Positions 49,241-59,190 of a stretch of 64,000 bases of DNA are shown one piece after another; positions within the stretch are counted from its first letter, which is position 1; the number at the start of each line of letters is the position of its first letter. The stretch covers positions 6,944,714 to 7,008,713 of the forward strand of contig FN649741.1 in NCBI GenBank assembly GCA_000310025.1. Direction: 5' to 3'. A program made the translations under genes and the position numbers. This stretch comes from Ectocarpus siliculosus (Eukaryota; Sar; Phaeophyceae; Ectocarpales; Ectocarpaceae). The notes under the pieces were generated by a model. The model did no database searches. It saw only the letters and a program-made list of their open reading frames with translations, and was not told where the DNA came from.

Positions 49241-52200
49241 GATCGGTCATGGGCATTGAGCCCGTGCAAGGAGGCTTCCCATTCTCTGGGCTGGTACCGT
49301 ACATGCTGCGAAAGCAGGGTAGGGCACAAGAACAATCATTGACGTGGTCTTCTCTTTGCTCTATGGAGGGAAAAAAGGCCAACAACAACGTCTTCTGTCG
49401 TGAGCACACTTGTCGTCTATCTATCTCACCCCTTGAGGTCTGGGCTCATGCCCTTGATGTCCATGTACATCTCCATGTGTTCCCGTGCGGTCAGCAGCGG
49501 CATGAGGGCGTCGTGCTGGGGACAGATGCCGATGCTCTGCCGAACCTACGCATCATCCACCAAGTGCAACGGTACATAATCGCCAAATAGACAAAAAGAC
49601 CAGACATTAATTTGTTCAGTCATTCCTTCAGACAGACACGCAGGCCCAGCCAGACAGAACGTGACAAACAAAGCCAATCCGGGTGTAGGAGCTGTCCAGG
49701 GAAGATGCCGTAGTGTGACAATATAGTGCTGCACTACCACACACGTCTTGGGGAGGGACAGGACATTCTCCGAAAACCTTTCTCGCGACAACCTAAGGCA
49801 TGCGCAGCAGAGGAATCGGTTAAATCTTTCGTGTGCCACCTCTGGCTTGCAGATCTGGCTCCTCAGCAGAGACGGGCGCGTCCTCTCGTACAGTACGGTA
49901 GATTAACAAAGTACGACGCCGTGGTGGGTACAACAAGTCTTGGGGGCAGGGGGGGGGGGGCGGGACAACTACCACCGTGAGGGCGGAAAGACAAAGCGGC
50001 AGCACATAGGCGGCGCAATAGTGTGCCCGTGGGGTACATACATACTACATACATACCTTGTGCAAGTTGTCCCGCACACTGTGCCCCCACACGAGGGCAT
50101 CTCCGCTGGTGGCCCCCAGTTGCCCCGTGAGCATCGAGATTGTCGTCGATTTTCCTGGGCAGCACGACGAGCGGGGGGGCGGGGGGGGAGTCACAGTACC
50201 GCGGCGTTCGCGTCGGCGATTTCCGGTCTGCCGAAGAAAACCAAACAACACTTTTGCAGGAGGAAGGTGCGGGATAGCGCTGCTGGCGGTAGACGCGTGT
50301 TGTAGCTGCTGGGCACCAAAAACTAGGGTAGCAACCATGGGTGTGAAAAAAAGTGGCGCTTAGAATATAAAAAAAACAGTACGATCCGGAGTGTGAAAAG
50401 TCGCCCTCAAATACCAAAACAAAAAACACGATATACTCCAGCAGTAGGAGGTCCGCTATTTGGCGCGCAGTTACGGCAGCTGCCAAGAAAATTATGCCCT
50501 CCTCCGCGGCAAGGCTAGCGCGAGGACAAGAAACTGCTTCGTTGCGAAACCAAATACTTCGACCCGAGCATGCAATCCACATCTCTTAAAATTGCTCCAC
50601 ACACAACAAGAGCGCCGCCGCAAAAGACTCGACCTCACCGGCCCCGTTGTGCCCAAGAAGACACGTGATGTCTCCCACGCGCAACCGCAGGTCCAGCCCC
50701 TCAACCGCCACCTTGCCGCCGAAACTCCTTCCTCAACCGCTTGATGACAACGCCCTCCCTTCCCCCCTCTTCTTCAGCCCCCAGCGGCTCGAAATCGGCG
50801 GCGCCCCCTTCCACCCCGACCCCCCCTCCCCGTGGCCGCCCCTCCTCCGGCGATGGAGCGTCGTTCCCGTTATCCCGGTCGGTCTGTGGGACGGGGGCCC
50901 ACCCGCGGGAAAAAAAACGCGCCGGGAAACCGTACCGCGAAACCCGCCGGAAAGCGGCTCGTGGGACGGACGTGAGGGCCTCGAGCGGGTCGCGAGAAGT
51001 GCCGAACTCCGGGGTTACCACCTTTCCCGTGTGGCAACGGGACCGCAACGTCGAGAGGGCGAGGGGGGGGGGGGGCGTACTCAAGTTATACATGCCTCAG
51101 AGGTTAGACCGTTGACCACGCGTCCTCGAGAGGACGGAGCATCGTTCCCACGGGGCCAATCACCGATGGCCAAACCTATTTTGTCTCCGATGGCTCAAAA
51201 CTGTTTTCCCTATCATATCCATTGATATCGGGGAGGGGGGGGGGGGACGCAAACCGGCTGGGCTGATGTGCGTAGTCACGCTTGAGTGATGATTGGACTG
51301 GATTTCTTGCTGCTATACGCTTGCGGCGGCTTCGGACACGAGGCTCGGAGATGAACGAAAGAAAAGAAAAGAAAAGAAAAGAAAAGGGGAGGGTCTATGA
51401 CGATGACCGAAGCAAAGCTGCCTGTCTGTGCCCGTCCACACCGCGCACACACAAAAACCTCATCCACTTAATTCAAACAAGTAAAATGAAAGCACGCAAC
51501 GAATTACGTACGGCGCGTGGCTCGAGCGCGCCACAGTAGGAACACCAAATTACGGCTCAAGGCAGTTCGGTGCGACCTAAGCTACACCCGTGGTTCCAAA
51601 CATTCATCTACTACCAAACACGACCCTTGCGAGGCGCGTGCTTGACCCAACGCCTGAGTGTACGGGCGAGAGGGAGGGTCGGGCGGCACAAAACGAAAGG
51701 CAAGGAGAGATGCAGAGACAGGCAGGGAGGACAAGCCCTAGCCGTGGCCTGTGGCCCCGAATCAGGCCCGTGGCGTCTATATACAACCTGAGCGACAGCA
51801 GAGAAGGGCAAGCGACATTTCACGTCTACATAGAATACGACAGCAGTAACAAAGCAAGAAGCTACAAACTCATCACAGCATACAACTCATGTCAGCCATT
51901 GCCGCAGCGAAGGGCGTACGACACTTCCACGTCTACATAGATTATGTATGACATCAAGTCAAATAACTCATGTCAGGAAACGGGGCTAACCGGAAAAACA
52001 GGAAAAAGGTTCATTACTGTAGCTAAAGCGCTAGCATATACCTACCTTGTCCAGGTACCATGCGAGGAGGCCGTACAGCACGGCGTCGAAGAACATCATG
52101 GCGATGGAGGTGCGGAGAGAGTACTCCCCCTCGTCGTAGTTCCCCCACCCGACGCCGATGCCAGCGTACTCGTAGTCCGCGATGAAGTCCGCGCCGAAGG

Positions 52201-55200
52201 TGAAGGCCGCCGGGGACAGCAAAGACGCGACCGTCTTCGATCTGCCCCCCCGTCGAAAAGGACACGAGAACGAGCCAGTCAACGTCGTCTCGGTCGTCGT
52301 CGTAAAGGTGTTAGGTAGTTAGCACCGCGTGTGCGCAAGAGAACGCGTAGATCGCTGCAGGTGCCAGCAACAACGGCAACCTACAACGGCAACATGGGTT
52401 CGCAGGCCCAGTCGCACAGGCGTACCTACCGTATACTCCTGGAGTATGACACAAGATAACACACGCCCTGGACCGACTTTCATATATGTACTACAGTAGG
52501 GGCCCGGAGATTAAGAGGCGTCGGTATCAGGTGGAGGCTCAATTTTGTATCTATTCACAATCTTCGAGTAGATACAGGTTAGGGTGTTAGGATAGAGGTT
52601 AGGATACAGGTTAGGACCCTCGGGCTGAATCTGTGCTGCTCAAGATTTTCGTTTTCGCGAAGATTTTGAGCCATGTGTTGTCGACGGCATTTTGTATTTA
52701 ACTGCGGACCCGCACTGCTGTATCCTGCATCAGGCTCCAAATGAGGAGAGACCCTGCACTCTCTACTCTCGGCATCTATAGTGACAGCTGTTTGGGGTGC
52801 TCGGCAGAGTGTATTGTCTACGGGGCCTCCGGGGGATACGCGGATGGTATGTATTGATGGACATGCTGCATGGCGATGGTGTGGCCTACCGCATGTCTCT
52901 CACTCTCTCAGCAACAAGGTCTTGAATCAACCTTCTTTCTCTTTCGGCCTCTGACGAGCTACCGCACCCAAACAGAGGGGTTCGACGCACCGTGGAGCCT
53001 CGTGTCTGTTCGACCCGTAGAAGATGTACCTCGGGAGTACCCCGGCGAACAACACGCACGGTGCCGCAATCGACGCTAGCTTCGCCTGTTTTGTTTTTGT
53101 CGGCGGCAGATTCAAGTTTATACGCGCGTCAGGGGGGCAGCGGTCGGAGGTGCGAATAAAAACGAACAACCATCCAAACAGAGGTCACCCTGTGATTGAT
53201 GTATGCATACGTAGTCATACCTGCGCACGTGTCGAGCTCGAGCACCGCACCCGCACAAGCACAAGGTTGTTGATCCTGCCCGTGCTTGCACTCTTCTTAA
53301 GTGGCTGCGCAAGAAATATTTCACCTTCGGTTACCTTCGGAAAAAAAAAAAGAGGCCACGAATAGCACCATGCCGGCCTCACGTTCGGAAAATATTAGTC
53401 ACACACCCCCTTCCCAACAAAAACTCCCCCCCCCCCCCCGAAAAAGGAAAGAAACAAAGGTCCTCCTTACCCAAGAACAACAACAAACACCCACGTCCTT
53501 CACCTTCGAAAACACAGACGACACCAAGAGCGCCATGCCGACCTCGCTGAGCGTGAAGGAGGCCATGTAGACCAGCACCAGGCTCCCGTCCGCCAGGGGT
53601 AGGAAGGTCCACGACAGCAGCGCGGCCACCGTGACGGCGATGAAGGCGAACACCGCGGCTCCAGTGATGAGCCAGGAGAGCTCGTGGCACCACACCCGGA
53701 GGCCCATGATGCGCATCGTCTCACGCACCTGTTATTGCGACGGGCCGGGAGAGAAGAGAGGGGGAGCGGCGGCGGCGGACACAGAGTTTTCGGCATAATA
53801 TTTTCATGATTCGATTGCGCCGCACAAAACCACGGTTTCGTTACGGCCTTGGATTTGCCACAGGTGTTAGTGTAGCTTGTGGCTTCACCCCCCCCCCCCC
53901 CCCCCCCCACGAAACAGATTTTGTTTCTTCTAGTTCGCATACATAAACGCTCCCCGTTATCTCTGGGTTGAGCTGTTGCTCATCGCCCATCTACGGAGGC
54001 TACCGTGCCGGCCCGCTGATAAGAAACACCCAAACCTTACTTTGTATTTGTCCTTACCAGTGAGCATAAGGTTTCTAAATAGGAGTTAGTAGAGCGCCGG
54101 TCGCTATGCTCAATTTTCATATGGCAACTTTCTCACGTTTGTCAAAATCTGAGCCTCGGTTTCCTGCATTACGAACATACTTCTTACGAGCGGGCCGGCG
54201 CTGTATGACAACACCGATCAAGTCGTTGAACGCATACGCGTTTCAGCTCACCCTGCTCTCCTTCTCCTCCACGATTCCCTTTACCAGCCGAGACAGCGGA
54301 TACATCGTGCTCTGGAGACGAGTGCGGCAAACAGTACGGGGCAGCCGCCGCGCGGTGATCAACACAACGCCCACCCGGAAGAAGCCGTCGGGGTGAGTGA
54401 GTGACATGGCTGTAGTGATGCAAGCACGCATTCAAATGATGGAAATCGAGCGGCATGCGGTTGCACGAGTAGAGCACTGAGTACGAACAAAGCCGTGCTG
54501 CCTGACAATATCTGCCACCGCCGCACCCCCCCCCCCAAAAAAAAAACAACAGTTTTCTCAATTGGGGGCAAAGCAAGAAACATGCAAATGGTGAAACAGT
54601 CGCCGGCTTCACGCTATCGCGGGAGGCAGCAGTCCGCGAGAGAACTAGCGCGGGGCACCGTGATCACATCGAGCGGGTCGTCAATCCCGACGCGGGTCGT
54701 CAACCCGGACGGGGTACTTACCATGGTCATGGCGAGTCCCAAGAGGTAACCAACGGCGGCATAGAACAAGTTCTGGTCGTACGCTGCCGTGGGAAAGGGC
54801 ACCCCAACGACGTCGGGCGGGACGCACGCGAAACCGCCGGATGGTTCCTCGGATCCTTCCTCGGATCGTTCTTCCCCGGAGGGTGATGATGCGGCCGGCA
54901 AGGCGCGGTCGAACATGAATCGGTCGAGCGTTGTCTGCAGCGTGAGAAACCCGCTCAGGTAGTACGACCGAAAGCTGTGTCCAGTGGGATAGGAGAGGGG
55001 CGCCGTGGGTGGGGTACGAACGGGGGGGGGTGCGGGTGGGCATTATACCAACGGGGTCGGCGTTCAAGGCAAGCCAGCCGCCCGTGGTCCAAGTTTCAGG
55101 AGGTGCGAATTATTCAACCACTCGCTAGAACGTTCATAGCTCAGGTTCGCTGGTAAAACTGTGTGGTTTAGGTAGAACACCACACAACAAAAAGGCGAAC

Positions 55201-58200
55201 GAAATTAACCGTACGTCTGTCTTGGAAGAGCCCTTTCGCAAGCGACGTTCAAAACGACGCAGCGCCGCCCGCAGCAACGCGGGAAGTACAAAAAGTAGCG
55301 GCCGGACAAGAAAACGTGTGAACAAACACCACCCTCCTCCCTGGCATCTCACCGTCCCGCCAGGAAAGGTCCGACCTACCTCGGATCCAACCCGATCGCG
55401 ATCATGTCGACGACGGTGTTGGTGTTGGGAACCGTTGTGAAGTTCACGCGGATGGTGTAGTCGACCCTCCCGTCGGCCGCCTCGTCGAGCGCGATGACCG
55501 CCCACGTCCTCTCCTCGAGGTGGTCCAAGGCGTAGGCGACGGCATCGTCCTGTGTGACGAAAAAAATCCCCCCACGTTGTCGGTCGCCGGAGCGTTCGAT
55601 CCGGTGTGTGTTTCGTTATTAAACACAAGACGACTTCGAGCACGTGTGTTAGGCATACAGCAGAAAGGTGAATGGGCGCCACGTGCACCTCTGCTTCGGG
55701 TATGCCTCTGTACGATATTGCCCCGTTGACGAATTGGAGGCTATGTAATAATATACAGCTCGTTCACACAACGTCACGGCGCGGTACGCTTACGTCTGAT
55801 TCGTAGACGCGCAAGCCTGCTGCTCTGTACTACATTGCCCAACTACCCCCGTTGAACGATCAGCTATGAAGCTCGTTGACGGAGCGGCATGCTGCTGCGA
55901 CTCTCTTACCTCTGATTCGTGGACGCGATGAGTCAAACGGTCGAACCCGGTGGTCGTGTTTGACAGCCAAGACACCAGTTCGCTGTGCAAACGCACGGAA
56001 CGACAAAAGGGAAGCACGCGCACATCCCATCCGTTGGCGCGCGACAAAAAATCGGCCAGCTGTATACGTCCGTCCGTTGAACGCGCGACAAGTTGCCCAG
56101 TTGTACATACAGCAAAAGACAAAACGAACGCCTTGCGCAGGCAGGGAAGCAGTCCACATTGTGTCCCCAACATCATACCGGAGGTACGGTAGCACCATCC
56201 CCGTATCAAAAACGCCGACACGACTCACCCCACAGCCGGCTCTCGCTCAGGAGCGAAGTGCAGAGTCCCTTGGGTGATCAAGTTACCAAACACCCACCCG
56301 GACTCCATGCTGTTGACCACCGAGGCGTAGGCGTTGTCCGCTAGATCCCGGACTACGGCCGTCCCAAGCCCGACAAACTGATCGAGGTTCGGCACCGCAC
56401 AAGGACCGTCCAACAGGCCGGTCATCTCCTTGAAGATGTCTCTCACGTCCCCAAACGCCAGCCCGTCGGCTTCGCCGCTACCGTCCAAGCCGCCCATGCC
56501 TTCGTCGGCATCGACGGTAGAATTGGGGGCTGCCCCACCGCCGTCTGTTGCGCTCGACTCCCCTACAGCTGGCAGGCTGGCATTCGCTGGGTTCTGATAC
56601 GAAGACGGCGCACGGTGCACAACGCGCGTCGTATCGCGGTTCGATACGAACAAGGGGAGGGGGGGAAACAAATCTTGGACTGCGGGCGTGTTTCAGCTCT
56701 GATGGACCGTGCAATCTCAATAGGCAACACAGGGAAGCGCTTCTAGAAATGCGCAGGCGGGCATTTAATCAATTGCCGTTGAAAAGGCTGATATATATAT
56801 ATATATAGTGTAACCAACGCTATTAGGCCGACTCCTAGGAGGTCTTGCTCGGGCACCGATGCATTGCTAGAGGCTCCCTCACACCCTGCGGAGCGGAAAT
56901 TATCGGAAAAAGAATGAATGCACCACGCGGAGGAGGAGGAGGTAAACCCCCAAAACAACCCAGCTGTCCCAAAGTACCCCTTGATTACCTGGCTGTAGAG
57001 GTGGGCCAATGGAAGCAGCCTGCCGAAGCCTCCAGGAAGGTCTAGCCGGACAGAAGAATACACCTTTGGATCGTAGGGGCAAGACGGCGCGTCAGCATGC
57101 ACGCGCGGCTTTCGTTGGACGGCCGGACAGGTAAATCTACCCAGCGGTAAGCGTCTGCACAGCGAGCATGGGTGATGCGAGACCTTGAAGTACTCATGTT
57201 GGGGGGCTCTTTCGCAGACCCCCGCGGTGGTGGTACTTGGACCCTTGGACCAAGATACCATCTGGGCTGTCAGCGAGGAGGTGTGGGTACCATGACGACC
57301 TGTTTCCAACAGGCGAACTAATGCCTCAGCTGACTGGGCATTCTTCTAGTTGATGCTGGCATGCTCATGAGCGGACAGGTGCAACCTGTGTTGGCAGAAA
57401 TGACACGTTCGCACTTGTGGGGCTAGGCGATGGATCTCCTTGCAACCCGTAATACACTTTCTTTGACATCAACAACCGATCCTGATATTTTCCCTACAAC
57501 GTTATTGAGTGTCCGCGTGACGAGCCTACGCCGTCCGGAAAATGGGGTGGAAAGCACCTTAGGCGAGAGCAACGGCTCTGCCGTGTGAAATGTGCCGCGA
57601 CGGGTAGGTCTGTGTACAGCTTGTCTACAGTACTGCTGTAGTGAGGAAAATCTTCATGAAAACCACATTGTCGTCGTTGTTGCGTTATTACAGCAGTAGT
57701 AGGTCAAACGGACCGCCCCCCTAGAATGGGACTCAAGACTTAAATGCCCAACGATTGAAGCACGTGTGAAATGCCCTCGTGTGTTCGAGCCTGCCGTCGA
57801 GTATGTTCGAGCCACCAGTGCACTACAGCAGTGGTTGATTAACGAACCGCGCGTGACACGCCGTGTGGGGGTGCCTTCGTGGCCACAGCCACCATCGAAA
57901 ACTTTTACAGCAGCATCAACCACCCAAATCAGAGAATTATCTCCCACCATTGTTTTTCGTCAGTACGGCAGAAGTAAAAGGTTTGGTGAAGTCTGCAGGA
58001 CCAACAACATCCTTCTGTCGCACACAGCAGCCGTAAAAGCGTAACGTTGAGCGACGTACATGCTGGATGGATCCTGAAGTAATCACCGCTCAGATACACC
58101 CGGAACGAGACTTGCTGACACGCACCCCCACCCACCTTCTCTGGGAAAACTAGCACATCCGATAAATAGTAGCCGTAGACCAGAACACACAGGAGAAGCA

Positions 58201-58832
58201 CAGGACTGCAAAGCTCGCAGAAGGTTGTGCTCTTCGTTCTCCGACGCTCCTTTCGACACGATTTGCCAAGCAAGGCACCCAAGGCACCCGACAGCAGGTG
58301 TATCAAAAATAACGGGCGGACAAATTATTCAGCGGGCGGGTTTTAGGAATAGTCTATGGTACTTCCTTGATTTGTACGTCCACGCGGCAGACGATCAACA
58401 GATGGCCACGGTTTCGGACTTGACTCCTTGCTCTCTCCCTGTGCTCAGTCGAGGGAAGGGTTTGAGGGGCGAACAAGCTGCACGCGGTGATGCAGAGATA
58501 CGTGTATAGCAGGTGGAGCTCAAACTGCCGCGGAATGAAACCAAACGCCGCATGTACAACCACACTTACTTCATGCTGCACACTGTCAGGTGGCAGTAGA
58601 ATTTTCCACGGGCGTCTACAGTACAACAATGGCGACGACGAAAAGAAAGGTTAACACGTTCGGGCAGGTCGATTGCTATAGGCGCATGGCCCCACCGCAC
58701 AGCAATGAGACCTCTGGCGTGCTGCATGCACCACAGCTGCAGCGGCCGCAAAAAGCTCACAATGGCATTCCTTCTCAAGAGCGCTGTGATCTCCGCCCCT
58801 GCGTTCGGCGCTCTGTCCTCTTCAATCTCCAT
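30100..58832 (-). CDS. ABCA: Full-length ABC transporter, subfamily A (36 exons)
   Basis: ABCA proteins use ATP to move lipids across or out of membranes. Exons in coding order (minus strand): 58832-58761, 58249-58136, 56593-56229, 55982-55910, 55549-55380, 54953-54722, 54311-54252, 53728-53504, 53085-52991, 52241-52046, 51021-50639, 50154-50057, 49545-49430, 48874-48720, 48018-47841, 47417-47171, 46826-46008, 45055-44959, 44382-44036, 43210-43040, 42240-42062, 41171-41036, 40693-40628, 40255-40133, 39754-39623, 39155-38970, 38614-38522, 37718-37593, about 36620-36316 (5' edge in the gap), 35788-35689, 34956-34854, 34335-34217, 32791-32587, 32100-31920, 30878-30633, 30480-30100. Phases agree at all complete junctions except one apparent extra base at 50722-50724. 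Order is TM1, large extracellular loop, TMD1 ([16 protein letters not shown]), NBD1 ([56 protein letters not shown]), regulatory domain, long linker, TMD2, NBD2 ([58 protein letters not shown]) and an acidic tail. About 2,300 residues. Both ATP sites look intact. Confidence 0.93.
31514..31843 (-). mobile_element. tRNA-derived SINE with poly(A) tail and target-site duplication
   Basis: Read on the minus strand, the element starts with a tRNA-like head (about 31843-31755) containing an A box (TGGTCTACTTGG) and a B box (GGTTCGAACCC). A unique body of about 215 bp follows and ends in 23 consecutive A (T-run 31514-31536 on the plus strand). The flanks are near-identical 15-mers: GTCACCCCATGCGAT (31500-31514) and GTGACCCCATACGAT (31844-31858), with two mismatches. 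These are the hallmarks of an RNA-polymerase-III-transcribed SINE inserted by a LINE machinery. The head does not fold into a good cloverleaf, so it is not a functional tRNA gene. It sits in the ABCA intron between the exons at 31920-32100 and 30633-30878. Confidence 0.8.
32892..32990 (+). repeat. Dispersed G-run repeat, copy 1
   Basis: A run of 15 G followed by TGTACTCAT, then CATGCCGTAGTCGTTTGACC, ATTGACCTCGCATCC and CCGGGACGGAGCA. It matches copies at 36752, 39198, 51062 and 60400 (inverted). It lies in an ABCA intron. Confidence 0.75.
33371..33573. repeat. Minisatellite, three copies of a 66-71 bp unit
   Basis: Units start at 33371, 33437 and 33508. Each contains GCTTGTTTTACAACGTCGTT, AGCGACGAAAACCCAA and GATGGCAAACACCG, and they differ mainly in the length of a G-run at the junction. 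Intronic in the ABCA gene. Confidence 0.9.
36221..36250. repeat. Pentanucleotide microsatellite (AGTAT)n
   Basis: About six units of AGTAT/GTATA in an ABCA intron. Confidence 0.9.
36643..36750. other. Assembly gap (108 N) between G homopolymers
   Basis: The gap is bordered by G-runs of about 19 and 21. It removes the 5' edge and acceptor of the ABCA exon that ends at 36316. Confidence 0.97.
36752..36895 (+). repeat. Dispersed G-run repeat, copy 2
   Basis: Follows the G-run after the gap. It contains TTAGACCATTGACCACGCG, the palindrome CGTCCTCGAGAGGACG, GGAGCA, and then ATCACCGATGGCCAA, which is shared with copy 4. Confidence 0.75.
37446..37480. repeat. (CAG)n microsatellite
   Basis: About eleven CAG triplets, intronic in the ABCA gene, between the exons at 37593-37718 and 36316. 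Confidence 0.9.
38856..38880 (+). repeat. Short interstitial telomere-like repeat
   Basis: GGGGTTAGGGTTAGGGTGAGGG contains two exact TTAGGG units and degenerate neighbours. It is intronic, and far too short to be a telomere. Confidence 0.7.
39198..39275 (+). repeat. Dispersed repeat, copy 3 (no long G-run)
   Basis: Contains TGCTCATG, GTACATGCCATAGCGGTTAG, ACCATTGACGACGCGTCCT and GGAGAGGAC. The long G-run is absent and the palindrome is damaged. It lies in an ABCA intron. Confidence 0.7.
39855..40105. repeat. About 102-bp tandem repeat, two full copies plus a partial one
   Basis: GGCAGGTAACCAGTCCAAAT and AGGTACACTTCCATC occur at about 39924 and 40026, each followed by CCCACATTCAACAAACCA. A diverged partial copy precedes them. 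Located in the ABCA intron between the exons at 40133-40255 and 39623-39754. Confidence 0.85.
49181..49240. repeat. (AAC)n microsatellite
   Basis: About 18 AAC/ACA triplets in an ABCA intron; the poly-Asn frame across it is not coding. Confidence 0.95.
51062..51200 (+). repeat. Dispersed G-run repeat, copy 4
   Basis: A run of about 14 G followed by CGTACTCAAG, ATACATGCCTCAGAGGTTAG, ACCGTTGACCACG, the intact palindrome CGTCCTCGAGAGGACG and ATCACCGATGGCCAA. It lies in an ABCA intron. Confidence 0.75.
55707..55927. repeat. Imperfect tandem duplication carrying the 3' end of ABCA exon 4
   Basis: Segments 55707-55811 and 55824-55927 align over about 104 bp. The second contains the last 18 coding bases of exon 4 and its GTAAGAG donor (55910). 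The first, 3' of the exon on the minus strand, keeps the matching exon-end sequence (CTACGAATCAGAC) and a working-looking GTAAGCG donor, but no acceptor is visible. Confidence 0.7.
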
Positions 58833-59190
58833 GACGATGCCCGGCTGCTGCTGCTTTCATCGGTGTGCTGCTGACCCGTGGCGTAAATAAACCCGCACCC
58901 AGCGAAGAGACAGAGCGTCGGGAGCAGCAGAGCAGCAGAGCTATACAGCAGGTTGTTTGAAAAACGGTGCTGCTGGCTGCTGCTGGCTCAACAAGCAATT
59001 CGAGGGTGACGGACGGGTCAATGCGGCGTAACTACGGTATCCCCGGTCCCCCAGCCACCATAACGCACTTTCAAGGACCGGTCCTCAGATTCAGATTTTC
59101 AGCCAGCAGCCAGCCCCCTGGCCCACTTCGCGCAATTCCATCCTTGGTTGCTCCTATTTGCGCTGCAGAGGGCAACACAGCACCAGCAAC
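58833..59190. promoter_or_regulatory. Shared divergent promoter of ABCA transporter and scramblase
   Basis: Only 358 bp separate the two start codons. An in-frame stop lies just upstream of the ABCA ATG, which supports that start. The spacer holds CAG/CTG-rich stretches (58921-58989) and a perfect 10-bp palindrome GGACCGGTCC (59075-59084). No clear TATA element is seen. Both core promoters and 5' UTRs must fit here, unless an upstream untranslated exon exists. Confidence 0.65.

Noticed and set aside
49114-49590. Poly-Asn open frame on the plus strand
   Set aside because: Produced by the (AAC)n microsatellite opposite an ABCA intron and exon; it overlaps the real exon 49430-49545 on the other strand.
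57654-57950. Additional ABCA exons between 56600 and 58130
   Set aside because: Exons 2 and 3 join in phase 0 and continue the expected extracellular loop; candidate frames here have no conserved features.
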